Below the pieces are notes generated by a model. That model was not told the origin of the DNA. It saw only the letters and a program-made list of their open reading frames with translations, and did not search any database. From a bacterium (GTDB lineage: Bacteria; CG2-30-53-67; CG2-30-70-394), in the NCBI GenBank assembly GCA_024278555.1, contig JAJRSX010000156.1, positions 1-6,860 of the forward strand: a stretch of DNA of 6,860 nt, given 5' to 3'. This document shows positions 1 to 6,501 of this stretch, piece by piece. Each line of letters opens with the position of its first letter. Within the stretch, counting starts at the first letter, position 1. The position numbers were made by a program, and so were the translations under genes.

Positions 1-693
1 CGGCGGGGGCCGCTGGAGCTGGGGGTGGTCGTCCCGCCGCCACCACCCAGGCCCCTGGAGACGCTCCTCGCGCGCCTCGATGACCACCCGCGCCTCGCCG
101 CCCTGGTACGCGCGACGCAGGCGGCCAAGGCGGACCTCGCCCTCGCCCGCGCCTCGCGCCTCCCCGACCTCACGGTGGGCGGCCACGTGGGGAGGGAGGA
201 GAGCCGTGACACCCTGATCGGCGTCCGCCTGTCGCTGCCGCTCCCCCTCTTCCACCGGCGCCAGGCAGAGATCGGGGCAGCGGAGGGCGAGGGGCAGCGC
301 CTCGACGCCGAGGAGGCTCGGGCGCGAGCGGAGCTGATCCAGGCGGTGGGCCTGGCCCACGCCGCCCTCACCTCCGCCCTGGAGGAGCTCGCCCTCTTCG
401 ACCGCGAGATCCTCCCCTCCCTCGCAACCCACCTGCGACGCATCCACCGTGCCTACGAGCTCGGGGAGATGGACCTCACCACCCTCACCTTCACCCAGGC
501 GCAGGTGGTGGCGGCGCGCTTCGACCACCTCCAGGCCCTGGCCGACGCGTGGCAGGCGCGCGTCGATCTCGACCGGGCGGTGGGGGCGGCGCCGCCGGCG
601 ACCGCAACCCCGGATCGACCGGAGGCTGCAGACCTCTCCGGGGGGAGCACACCCCCCGTCGGGCGAGGGGCGCGGCCAGAGAGACACCGGTGA
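1..693 (+). CDS. czcC: Outer-membrane efflux factor, CzcC/TolC family (5' end missing)
   Basis: This is the C-terminal 230 residues of an outer-membrane channel that lets an RND pump discharge metal across the outer membrane. The frame is open from base 1, so the true start lies upstream; family members are about 400 residues or more. Visible family marks are an HP pair near residue 29, the run A-R-A-S-R-L-P-D-L-T-V (about 49-59), the strand segment V-R-L-S-L-P-L-P-L-F (about 75-84), then a long Ala/Glu-rich helical stretch with R-A-Y-E-L-G-E near 150 and a closing R-A-V-G. This is the second half of the OEP repeat. The last 35 or so residues are Pro/Ala/Gly-rich and look like an unstructured tail. 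It is the first visible gene of the operon, 81 bases before czcB. The family call is firm; metal specificity is inferred from the neighbours. Confidence 0.85.
   Translation, partial: RRGPLELGVVVPPPPPRPLETLLARLDDHPRLAALVRATQAAKADLALARASRLPDLTVGGHVGREESRDTLIGVRLSLPLPLFHRRQAEIGAAEGEGQRLDAEEARARAELIQAVGLAHAALTSALEELALFDREILPSLATHLRRIHRAYELGEMDLTTLTFTQAQVVAARFDHLQALADAWQARVDLDRAVGAAPPATATPDRPEAADLSGGSTPPVGRGARPERHR
639..658 (+). other. Strong GC hairpin inside the end of czcC
   Basis: CGGGGGG (639-645) pairs perfectly with CCCCCCG (652-658) around a six-base loop. It lies within the coding sequence for the Pro/Gly-rich tail, about 35 bases before the czcC stop. No U-run follows, so it is not a standard intrinsic terminator. 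It could slow decay of the upstream message, or simply reflect high GC. Confidence 0.4.
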
Positions 694-709
694 GCGCCGG
701 CGCCAGGCC

Positions 710-730
710 GTAGGGGCGGAATCCCGCCCC
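710..730 (+). other. Hairpin between czcC and czcB with REP-like GTAG head
   Basis: GGGGCGG (713-719) pairs with CCGCCCC (724-730) around a four-base loop, with GTAG at 710-713 directly at its base. The palindrome GCGCCGGCGC lies just upstream at 694-703. The form (GTAG head plus a short GC stem) resembles the first hairpin of the REP unit on the minus strand at 6441-6461. No U-run follows. It may be a degenerate REP unit or an mRNA-processing or stability hairpin that sets different levels for channel and adaptor. Confidence 0.4.
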
Positions 731-763
731 CCTCCTCTCAGGTGGTTCGTTCAGACCGACCAC

Positions 764-768
764 AAGGA
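764..768 (+). promoter_or_regulatory. Ribosome-binding site of czcB
   Basis: AAGGA ends six bases before the ATG at 775. It supports that start over the in-frame GTG at 742, which would place 11 polar residues in front of the signal peptide and has no comparable site. Confidence 0.7.
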
Positions 769-774
769 ATTTCC

Positions 775-1938
775 ATGAAAACTTCAACATTGTTCATTGC
801 CGCCCTCCTCTTCGTCTCCCCCCCCACCCTGGCGGCCGAGCACGCCCACGAGGGCGAGGCGGGCCACCAGGCCGGGGTCGTGGAGCTCTCTCCCGACCAG
901 GTCAAGGCGGCGGGGATCGAGGTGGAGGTGGTGGCCCGCCACCCGCTGGCCCGGACCCTCGCCGCCACCGGCCAGGTGACCCTCGACCGCTACCGGGAGG
1001 TCCACCTCTCGCCCCGGGTGGAGGGCAAGGTGGTGCGCCTGGTGAAGCTCCTCGGGGACCCGGTGAAGGCGGGCGAGGCGGTGGTCTACCTCGACTCCCT
1101 GCCGCTGGGTCAGGCGGTGGCCACCTACCTGGAGGCGAAGGCGGAGCGCACCCTGGCGAAGGCGGAGGCGGCGCGGGTGGCGGCCCTGCGGAGTGAGGGG
1201 ATCGCCGCGGAGAAGCGCCAGATCGAGGCCGACGCCCGCCTGGCGCGGGTGGAGGCGAGGCTGGATACGGCGCGCGAGCAGCTCCGCCTCTACGGGATGA
1301 ACGAGGCGCAGATCAAGGAGCTCGCCCCCCACCACAAACACTCCCACTCGGTCTTCGCCCTCACCAGCCCCATCGCCGGCGAGGTGATCGCCCTGCACGC
1401 CACCCTCGGCGAGCAGGTCGGACCCGAGACCCCCACCGCCCAGATCGCCGACCTGTCGAGGGTGTGGGTCGAGGCGGCGGTCTACGAGAAGGAGCTCGGG
1501 CGTCTGCGCACCGGCGCGCAGGCGTGGGTGAGCGTCGCCGCCTACCCGGAGGTGCGCTTCCCCGGACGGCTCGACTTCATCGCCCGCACGGTGGATGAGG
1601 AGACCCGCACCACCCGCGCCCGCGTCGTCGTCGCCAACCCGGACGAGCGGCTCCTGCCGGGGATGTTCGCCAACCTGGAGATCGCGGTGGGGAGTCGCAC
1701 GCCGCTCATCGCCATCCCCCGTGGCGCGGTGCAACGCGACGGCGCGGAGCACATCTGCTTCGTCGAGGCAAAGCCGGGCCACTACCAGCGCCGCGAGGTG
1801 GTGCCGGGGGAGGCCGGCCCGGTCTACCTGGAGATCCGCGCCGGCCTCACCGAGGGCGAACGGGTGGTCACCAAGGGCGCCTTCGTCCTCAAGTCCGAGG
1901 CGGGCAAGGAGGGGATGGGAGAGGCGGATGAGCACTGA
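775..1938 (+). CDS. czcB: Periplasmic adaptor (membrane fusion protein) of heavy-metal RND efflux, CzcB-like
   Basis: This 387-residue adaptor would link the inner-membrane pump to the outer-membrane channel in the periplasm. Residues 1-21 form a signal peptide (Lys at 2, hydrophobic core F-I-A-A-L-L-F-V, Ala-rich cleavage region). A His-containing N-terminus follows (EHAHEGEAGH, 22-31). The first lipoyl half is about 72-110 (L-S-P-R-V-E-G-K-V), and an Ala/Glu/Arg-rich helical hairpin spans about 111-182. The second lipoyl half (S-P-I-A-G-E-V-I-A-L, 198-207) comes next, then the beta-barrel with V-W-V-E-A-A-V-Y-E-K-E-L (230-241) and the conserved T-R-T-T-R-A-R-V-V-V-A-N-P (277-289) and L-L-P-G-M-F-A-N-L-E-I (293-303). 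A His cluster HHKHSH sits at 186-191, at the helix-to-lipoyl junction. It lies between czcC and czcA in one operon. Adaptor identity is secure; the His segments suggest, but do not prove, metal binding. Confidence 0.92.
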   Translation: MKTSTLFIAALLFVSPPTLAAEHAHEGEAGHQAGVVELSPDQVKAAGIEVEVVARHPLARTLAATGQVTLDRYREVHLSPRVEGKVVRLVKLLGDPVKAGEAVVYLDSLPLGQAVATYLEAKAERTLAKAEAARVAALRSEGIAAEKRQIEADARLARVEARLDTAREQLRLYGMNEAQIKELAPHHKHSHSVFALTSPIAGEVIALHATLGEQVGPETPTAQIADLSRVWVEAAVYEKELGRLRTGAQAWVSVAAYPEVRFPGRLDFIARTVDEETRTTRARVVVANPDERLLPGMFANLEIAVGSRTPLIAIPRGAVQRDGAEHICFVEAKPGHYQRREVVPGEAGPVYLEIRAGLTEGERVVTKGAFVLKSEAGKEGMGEADEH

Positions 1939-1946
1939 CATCGATT

Positions 1947-1961
1947 CTCCCCGAAGGGGAG
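1947..1961 (+). other. Hairpin in the czcB-czcA spacer
   Basis: CTCCCC (1947-1952) pairs perfectly with GGGGAG (1956-1961) across a GAA loop, nine bases after the czcB stop. The remaining spacer to the czcA start is C-rich and has no U-run. This fits an mRNA-stability or processing hairpin better than a terminator, since czcA has no evident promoter of its own. The czcA site is only a weak GAGAG (1990-1994) seven bases before its ATG. Confidence 0.45.
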
Positions 1962-2001
1962 TCCCATCGCCCCCCTCCCGTACCTCCCTGAGAGCCCTCC
2001 C

Positions 2002-5000
2002 ATGATCGAAAAGCTCATCGACTTCGCCATCGTCAACCGGTTGCTGGTGGTCCTGGCGCTCATCGCCGCCGCTGTCGGCGCCACCCTGCTGCTGCCGAAC
2101 CTCAACCTCGACGCCTTCCCCGACGTCACCAACGTCCAGGTGACGGTGAACACCGAGGCGCCGGGGCTGGCATCGGAGGAGGTCGAGCAGCTCATCACCT
2201 ATCCGATCGAGGCGGTGATGTACGCCCTCCCGGAGGTGGAGGAGGTGCGCTCCATCTCCAAGACGGGGCTCTCGGTGGTGACCGTGGTCTTCACCGAGGG
2301 GACCGACATCTACTTCGCCCGCCAACTCGTCTTCGAGCGGCTGCAGAGCGCCCGGGAGCAGATCCCCGAGGGGGTGGGGACGCCGGAGATGGGGCCCAAC
2401 ACCTCGGGGCTCGGGCAGGTCTACCAGTACACCCTGCGCGCCGATGACCCGGAGCGGTTCGACGCCATGGCCCTGCGCTCCCTCAACGACTGGCTGGTGA
2501 AGTTGCTCCTCCTGCCGGTGGACGGGGTGACCGACGTCCTCTCTTTCGGCGGCGAGGTGCGCCAGTACCAGGTGCAGATCGACCCGAGCCGGCTCCTCGC
2601 CTACCACCTCTCGGTGGAGGAGGTGGCCTCGGCGATCGAGGCGAACAACCGCAACGCCGGCGGCTGGTACCTGGATCAAGGGGCGGAGCAGCTCGTGATC
2701 CGCGGGGTGGGGTGGGTGCGCAGCGGCGCCGACGGTCTGCGCGATGTCGCCAACGTCCCCCTGAAGAACGAGGCCGGGGTGGTGGTGCGGGTGAGCGACG
2801 TGGCCCACGTCGCCTTCGGTCCGGAGATCCGCCAGGGGGCGGTGACCATGACGACGCGCGGCAACGACGGCGCCGCCCACCCCCTCGGAGAGGTGGTCGC
2901 CGGCATCGTCCTCAAGCGCATCGGCGCCAACACCAAGGCGACCATCGACGGCATCAAGGCGCGCCTGCCGATCATCCAGACGGCCCTGCCCGACGGGGTG
3001 ACCCTGGAGCCCTTCTACGACCAGGCCGGCCTGGTGAACCGGGCGGTGGCCACGGTGGTGCGCGCCCTCGGCGAGGCCTTCGTGCTCATCGTCGTGGTGC
3101 TGCTCCTCTTCCTCTTCGACCTGCGCGCCACGGTGCTGGTGCTGATCTCGGTGCCGATCTCCATCGGCCTCGCCCTGATGGCCATGGCCTACTGGGGGAT
3201 CTCCGCCAACCTCATGTCCCTCGGCGGCCTGGCGATCGGCATCGGGATGATGGTGGACGGCTCGGTGGTGATGATGGAGCACATCTTCCGCCACCTGAGC
3301 CAGCCGGATCGGTGGCACCACCCGGACGAGAAGGGGGAGGCAGAGGAGGAGTTGGCCGCCGGCGAGGAGCCGGAGGCCGAGCCGGGGATCTCCCTGCGCA
3401 TCCAGGAGGCGGCACGCGAGGTGGGGCGGCCGGTCTTCTTCGCCGTCTCCATCATCCTCATCGTCTTCGCGCCCCTCTTCGCCCTGGAGGGGGTGGAGGG
3501 GAAGCTCTTCCAACCCATGGCCCTGGCCATCGTCCTGGCGATGCTCGCCTCCCTGGCCGCGGCGTTGATGGTCGTCCCGGCGCTCGCCACCTACCTCTTC
3601 CGCCACGGCGTACGCCACCGGGTCAACCCGGTGATGCGGCCGCTGGAGGCCCTCTACCGGCGCGTGCTGCCGGCCGCCCTGCGCTATCGCGCCTGGGTGG
3701 TGGGTACCGCCGTGGGGCTGCTCGCCGCCTCCCTCGCCCTCCTGCCGCTGCTCGGGACGGAGTTCGTCCCGGAGCTGGAGGAGGGGACGATCAACCTCCG
3801 GGTCACCCTCGCCCCGTCGGTCAACCTCGACGCCGCCCTGGAGGTGGCGGAGAAGCTCGAGTCCGAGCTCCTCGACTTCCCCGAGGTGACCTACGCGTCG
3901 AGCCGTGTCGGCCGCGCCGAGGTGGGCGGTGACCCGGAGGCGATCTCCAACGTCGAGATCTTCGTCGGCCTGAAGCCGGTGGAGAGGTGGACCTCGGCGC
4001 CGGACCGCCTCGCCCTCCAGGCGCTCATGGAAGAGAGGCTGTCGACCCATCCCGGCATGCTCTTCTCCTTCTCCCAGCCGATCGCCACCCGCATCGACGA
4101 GCTCCTCTCCGGGGTGAAGGCGCAGCTCGCCATCAAGCTCTTCGGCCCCGACCTCGACATGCTGGCGGCCAAGGGGGGTGAGATCGAAACCCTCGTGCGC
4201 AGCGTCGCTGGTGCCCGCGATGTGGCCCTGGAGCAGATCAGCGGCGAGGCGCAGCTCGTGGTGCGGCCCGACCGCGACACCCTGGCGCGCTACGGCATCC
4301 CGGTCGCCCAGGTGATGGAGCTGGTCTCCGGCGCGATCGGCGGCCTGCCGGCCGGCCAGGTGATCCACGGCAACGAGCGCTACGACATCGTCGTACGTCT
4401 GGCCAAGGGATACCGCACCAACATCGACGCGATCCGCGCCCTGGTGCTCCAGTCGCCGAGTGGCGGCTTGGCGCGCCTCGGGGACGTGGCGCAGGTCGGC
4501 GTGGAGTCGGGGCCGCCGCAGATCCGCCGCGACGACGTCCAGCGACGGGTGGTCATCCAGGCGAACGTGGAGGGGCGCGACATGGGCGGCCTGGTGGCGG
4601 AGCTGCGCGAGCGCATCGCCGGCGAGGTAGACCTGCCCCCCGGTTACACGGTGGTCTTCGGCGGCCAGTTCGAAAACCAGCAACGCGCCCAGGCACGCCT
4701 GATGATCGTCGTCCCCCTCTCCCTCGGGCTCATCTTCCTGCTCCTCTATTTCGCCTTCAGCTCGGTGGGGCAAGCGGCCCTGATCATGGTCAACGTGCCC
4801 CTGGCGTTGATCGGCGGCATCGTCGCCCTCTTCCTCTCCGGCCAGTACCTCTCGGTGCCCGGCTCCATCGGCTTCATCGCCCTCTTCGGGGTGGCGGTGC
4901 TCAACGGGGTGGTGCTGATCAACTCCATCAACCGCCACGCCTTCGGCGGCGTCCCGGTGGAGGAGGCGATCCTGGAGGGCGCCCTGTCACGCCTGCGGCC

Positions 5001-5196
5001 GGTCCTCATGACCGCCTCCATCGCCGCCCTCGGCCTCATCCCCATGCTCCTCTCCAAGGGGGTCGGATCCGAGGTCCAGCGCCCCCTGGCCACGGTGGTG
5101 GTGGGCGGCCTGGTCTCCTCCACCCTCCTCACCCTCCTCGTCCTGCCGGTGTTGTACGGCCTCTTCTCGCGGGTGAAATTGAAGGAGATGCAATGA
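2002..5196 (+). CDS. czcA: Heavy-metal efflux RND pump (HME family), CzcA-like
   Basis: This complete 1064-residue inner-membrane proton/cation antiporter has the usual CzcA length. TM1 is about 13-31, followed by the hallmark N-L-D-A-F-P-D-V-T-N-V-Q-V (35-47) and a large periplasmic domain. TM2-TM6 lie at about 354-533 and TM7 at 561-583. The second periplasmic domain carries R-I-D-E-L-L-S-G-V (697-705) and G-L-P-A-G-Q-V (781-787). TM8-TM12 lie at about 902-1056, with G-F-I-A-L-F-G-V-A-V-L-N-G (957-969) and R-L-R-P-V-L-M-T-A (997-1005). The TM4 motif reads A-I-G-I-G-M-M-V-D-G-S (411-421), then M-M-E-H (424-427). Asp419 is kept, but classic CzcA has D-F-G where this has G-I-G. The Met that Cu/Ag pumps place after R-I-D is Glu here, so divalent cations are likelier. 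An acidic insert of about 15-20 residues follows TM4 (about 436-461). The next gene overlaps its stop. Confidence 0.95.
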   Translation: MIEKLIDFAIVNRLLVVLALIAAAVGATLLLPNLNLDAFPDVTNVQVTVNTEAPGLASEEVEQLITYPIEAVMYALPEVEEVRSISKTGLSVVTVVFTEGTDIYFARQLVFERLQSAREQIPEGVGTPEMGPNTSGLGQVYQYTLRADDPERFDAMALRSLNDWLVKLLLLPVDGVTDVLSFGGEVRQYQVQIDPSRLLAYHLSVEEVASAIEANNRNAGGWYLDQGAEQLVIRGVGWVRSGADGLRDVANVPLKNEAGVVVRVSDVAHVAFGPEIRQGAVTMTTRGNDGAAHPLGEVVAGIVLKRIGANTKATIDGIKARLPIIQTALPDGVTLEPFYDQAGLVNRAVATVVRALGEAFVLIVVVLLLFLFDLRATVLVLISVPISIGLALMAMAYWGISANLMSLGGLAIGIGMMVDGSVVMMEHIFRHLSQPDRWHHPDEKGEAEEELAAGEEPEAEPGISLRIQEAAREVGRPVFFAVSIILIVFAPLFALEGVEGKLFQPMALAIVLAMLASLAAALMVVPALATYLFRHGVRHRVNPVMRPLEALYRRVLPAALRYRAWVVGTAVGLLAASLALLPLLGTEFVPELEEGTINLRVTLAPSVNLDAALEVAEKLESELLDFPEVTYASSRVGRAEVGGDPEAISNVEIFVGLKPVERWTSAPDRLALQALMEERLSTHPGMLFSFSQPIATRIDELLSGVKAQLAIKLFGPDLDMLAAKGGEIETLVRSVAGARDVALEQISGEAQLVVRPDRDTLARYGIPVAQVMELVSGAIGGLPAGQVIHGNERYDIVVRLAKGYRTNIDAIRALVLQSPSGGLARLGDVAQVGVESGPPQIRRDDVQRRVVIQANVEGRDMGGLVAELRERIAGEVDLPPGYTVVFGGQFENQQRAQARLMIVVPLSLGLIFLLLYFAFSSVGQAALIMVNVPLALIGGIVALFLSGQYLSVPGSIGFIALFGVAVLNGVVLINSINRHAFGGVPVEEAILEGALSRLRPVLMTASIAALGLIPMLLSKGVGSEVQRPLATVVVGGLVSSTLLTLLVLPVLYGLFSRVKLKEMQ
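5182..5196 (+). promoter_or_regulatory. Internal ribosome-binding site and ATGA start/stop overlap
   Basis: AAGGAG (5182-5187) lies inside the last czcA codons, five bases before the ATG at 5193. The ATG shares four bases (ATGA) with the czcA stop. This arrangement indicates translational coupling, so the small membrane protein is probably made in step with the pump. Confidence 0.8.
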
Positions 5197-5834
5197 GTCC
5201 AACCGAACCATCCCCCACCCGCGACTGGCGCCGCATCGCCATCCGGCTGGTCGCCGCCACCCAGCTCTACAACATCGTCGAGGCGGGGGTCGCCCTGTGG
5301 GCGGCGGCGGCCGCCTCCTCCATCGCCCTGCTCGGCTTCGGCCTCGACTCCCTCATCGAGACCGCCGCCGCCGGGGCGATGCTCTACCACCTCTGGTGGG
5401 AGGGCCGGGGTCGCGACCCGGGGGCGATCGAGGGGCGCGAGCGGGCCGTCCACCGCTTCGTGGGCGCCACCCTGCTGCTGCTCGCCTGCTACGTGGTGGG
5501 CCAGTCGGCGTGGACCCTGTGGCGTCGCGAGGCGGCGGCGGAGAGCGTCGTCGGGATCTGCCTGGCGGCGGCGTCGCTGGTAATCATGCCGGTGGTCTCC
5601 CTCTACAAGCTGCGCGCCGCGCGCGCGGTGGGGAGCCGGGCGCTGGCGGCGGAGGCGAAGGAGACCCTCGCCTGCGCCTACCTCTCCCTCTGCCTCCTCG
5701 CCGGTCTGGCGGCGAACGCGGCGCTCGGTTGGTGGTGGGCCGACCCGGTGGCGGCGCTCCTCATGGTCCCGTGGCTCGTCCACGAGGGGGTGGAGGGGTT
5801 CGAGGAGGAGGAAGAGGAGGAGGACGACGCGTAA
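5193..5834 (+). CDS. CDF-like cation transporter, six-TM type, with acidic C-terminal tail
   Basis: This 213-residue integral inner-membrane protein resembles the short cation-transporter group related to the cation diffusion facilitator (TMEM163-like) family. Likely membrane segments are about 17-38, 40-66, 88-109, 117-136, 158-178 and 181-196. The segment I-A-L-L-G-F-G-L-D-S-L-I-E (44-56) is the typical TM2 motif, with Asp52 and Glu56 as likely cation ligands. Glu30 in TM1, A-E-A-K-E-T (153-158) at TM5, and W-A-D-P-V-A-A-L (182-189) with Asp184 in TM6 also match this group. There is no sizeable cytoplasmic ferredoxin-like domain of the kind seen in full-length CDFs. Instead the protein ends in seven Glu and two Asp (204-212). 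Overlap with czcA ties it to metal export; it may feed cations to, or complement, the RND pump. Its direction and substrate are inferred. Confidence 0.8.
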   Translation: MSPTEPSPTRDWRRIAIRLVAATQLYNIVEAGVALWAAAAASSIALLGFGLDSLIETAAAGAMLYHLWWEGRGRDPGAIEGRERAVHRFVGATLLLLACYVVGQSAWTLWRREAAAESVVGICLAAASLVIMPVVSLYKLRAARAVGSRALAAEAKETLACAYLSLCLLAGLAANAALGWWWADPVAALLMVPWLVHEGVEGFEEEEEEEDDA

Positions 5835-5835
5835 C

Positions 5836-5850
5836 CGGCCCGGTTGGCCG
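5836..5850 (+). terminator. Weak hairpin between convergent genes
   Basis: CGGCC (5836-5840) pairs with GGCCG (5846-5850) across five bases, directly after the stop of the efflux operon and before the stop of the minus-strand gene. No U-run follows on either strand, so bidirectional termination is only a possibility. Confidence 0.25.
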
Positions 5851-5872
5851 CAACGCCCGACCCTGCCCCCCC

Positions 5873-6244
5873 CTACTTGCCGACCGCGTTCGCCACCGCC
5901 ACGACCGGGACGAGCATGCCGCCGATGAGGGCGGTGTGGTTGCCGATGATGGCACCCTGAACGATCAGGGGGGTGGAGGCGACCCCGGCGAGGGAGGCAC
6001 CCACGACCCGCGGCACAGCGCTCACCGCGGCCGCCCCCGAACCAGCCACCGCCAGGGCCGTGCCGGCGGCGACGGCACGCACCCCGGCGGTGGAGGCGGC
6101 GAGGAAGAGGACATCGGTAACCGCCACCGCGCGGGCAGCGCCGACCACCAGGAGGGGGAAGGCGTGGGCACGCGGTACGGAAACAACGGTGAGGGCAACC
6201 GCGACCAGGAGCGAGATCGCGATTCGACGGAGAAAGGTGTGCAT
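5873..6244 (-). CDS. Small exported/membrane protein of unknown function
   Basis: This predicted 123-residue protein is not one I recognise. It starts M-H-T-F-L-R-R, followed by a hydrophobic core (8-22) and a good signal-peptidase site at A-H-A (26-28). The rest is very rich in Ala, Val and Gly, with hydrophobic runs at about 29-50, 56-76, 80-101 and 104-121 and few charges. It could be a small multi-span membrane protein or a secreted hydrophobic protein. A GTG at 6310 would add 22 polar residues before the signal peptide, so the ATG at 6244 is preferred, although its ribosome site is poor (GGAA about eight bases upstream). The gene converges on the efflux operon with a 38-base gap, so it is probably not part of it. 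In its first 30 codons 8 end in A/T, unlike the czcA sample. A chance frame in GC-rich DNA is possible, but the signal peptide argues for a real gene. Confidence 0.55.
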   Translation of the reverse strand: MHTFLRRIAISLLVAVALTVVSVPRAHAFPLLVVGAARAVAVTDVLFLAASTAGVRAVAAGTALAVAGSGAAAVSAVPRVVGASLAGVASTPLIVQGAIIGNHTALIGGMLVPVVAVANAVGK

Positions 6245-6312
6245 CTTGGCGTTCCGGCAGGGGGTGGACGGTGAGACGGACACCCCTACTTTTCGGCGCG
6301 ACCACAACACCC

Positions 6313-6345
6313 TAAAGATGATCTAGATGAACAATAATCAGATGA
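6313..6345 (-). promoter_or_regulatory. AT-richer patch with three AGATGA repeats, possible control region
   Basis: AGATGA occurs at 6316-6321, 6325-6330 and 6340-6345 (TCATCT on the minus strand), in the only AT-rich patch nearby. It lies about 70-100 bases upstream of the minus-strand ATG at 6244. The spacing fits a promoter or regulator-binding region for that gene, but I see no convincing -35/-10 pair. Confidence 0.25.
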
Positions 6346-6376
6346 GATCGGGGGACATCCCTCCACCCACCCCCCG

Positions 6377-6418
6377 GCAGGAGGGGGTTGCACCCCCGAA
6401 ACCGGCCCTAAGGGCCGG
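6377..6418 (+). repeat. REP unit, left copy
   Basis: The unit reads: head GCAGGAG (6377-6383), a first hairpin of GGGGGT (6383-6388) with ACCCCC (6392-6397), linker GAAA (6398-6401), and a second hairpin of CCGGCCC (6402-6408) with GGGCCGG (6412-6418). The layout matches the right copy piece for piece, and the first-stem sequence differs by a compensated base pair. Confidence 0.65.
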
Positions 6419-6461
6419 CCGGCGCCGCAGGCGCCGGATCGCGGGTACAACCCGCTCCTAC
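6419..6461 (-). repeat. REP unit, right copy
   Basis: Read on the minus strand: head GTAGGAG (6461-6455), a first hairpin of GCGGGT with ACCCGC (6455-6441), linker GAT (6440-6438), and a second hairpin of CCGGCGCC with GGCGCCGG (6437-6419, TGC loop). A GTAG-type head followed by GC hairpins is the form of REP sequences mobilised by RAYT-type transposases. The unit abuts the left copy tail to tail, so 6377-6461 forms a BIME-like pair. No RAYT gene is in the window. Confidence 0.7.
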
Positions 6462-6484
6462 CGCCCCCTCTCCCCGACGTGCCC

Positions 6485-6501
6485 TTCCGTGGATTCCGTG
6501 G
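6485..6501. repeat. Short tandem repeat TTCCGTGG
   Basis: TTCCGTGG occurs at 6485-6492 and again at 6494-6501, one base apart. It lies in otherwise featureless intergenic sequence; no function can be assigned. Confidence 0.5.

Noticed and set aside
2712-3932. Plus-strand alternate frame inside czcA
   Set aside because: It is an Arg/Gly/Pro-rich shadow of the RND gene with no independent start signal.
784-4938. Very long open frame on the minus strand, antisense to czcB and czcA
   Set aside because: It mirrors two genes with strong family matches. Its product is a His/Asp/Arg/Gly/Glu-rich low-complexity string with no domain, as expected from the complement of a highly GC-biased coding sequence.
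5297-6274. Plus-strand alternate frame from inside the CDF-like gene to the intergenic region
   Set aside because: It is a Gly/Arg-rich product that overlaps the coupled CDF-like gene and the antisense small protein; no ribosome site or family match.
4746-6305. Long minus-strand frame across the end of czcA and the CDF-like gene
   Set aside because: The product is Arg/Pro/Gly-rich without recognisable domains, and it overlaps real genes on both strands, including the small signal-peptide protein in another frame.
6371-6397. Alternative C-run/G-run pairing (6371-6375 with 6383-6387) as a riboswitch-like switch
   Set aside because: The competing stem is a simple homopolymer match beside a REP unit. 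No ligand-binding core, terminator U-run or linked gene supports a riboswitch.
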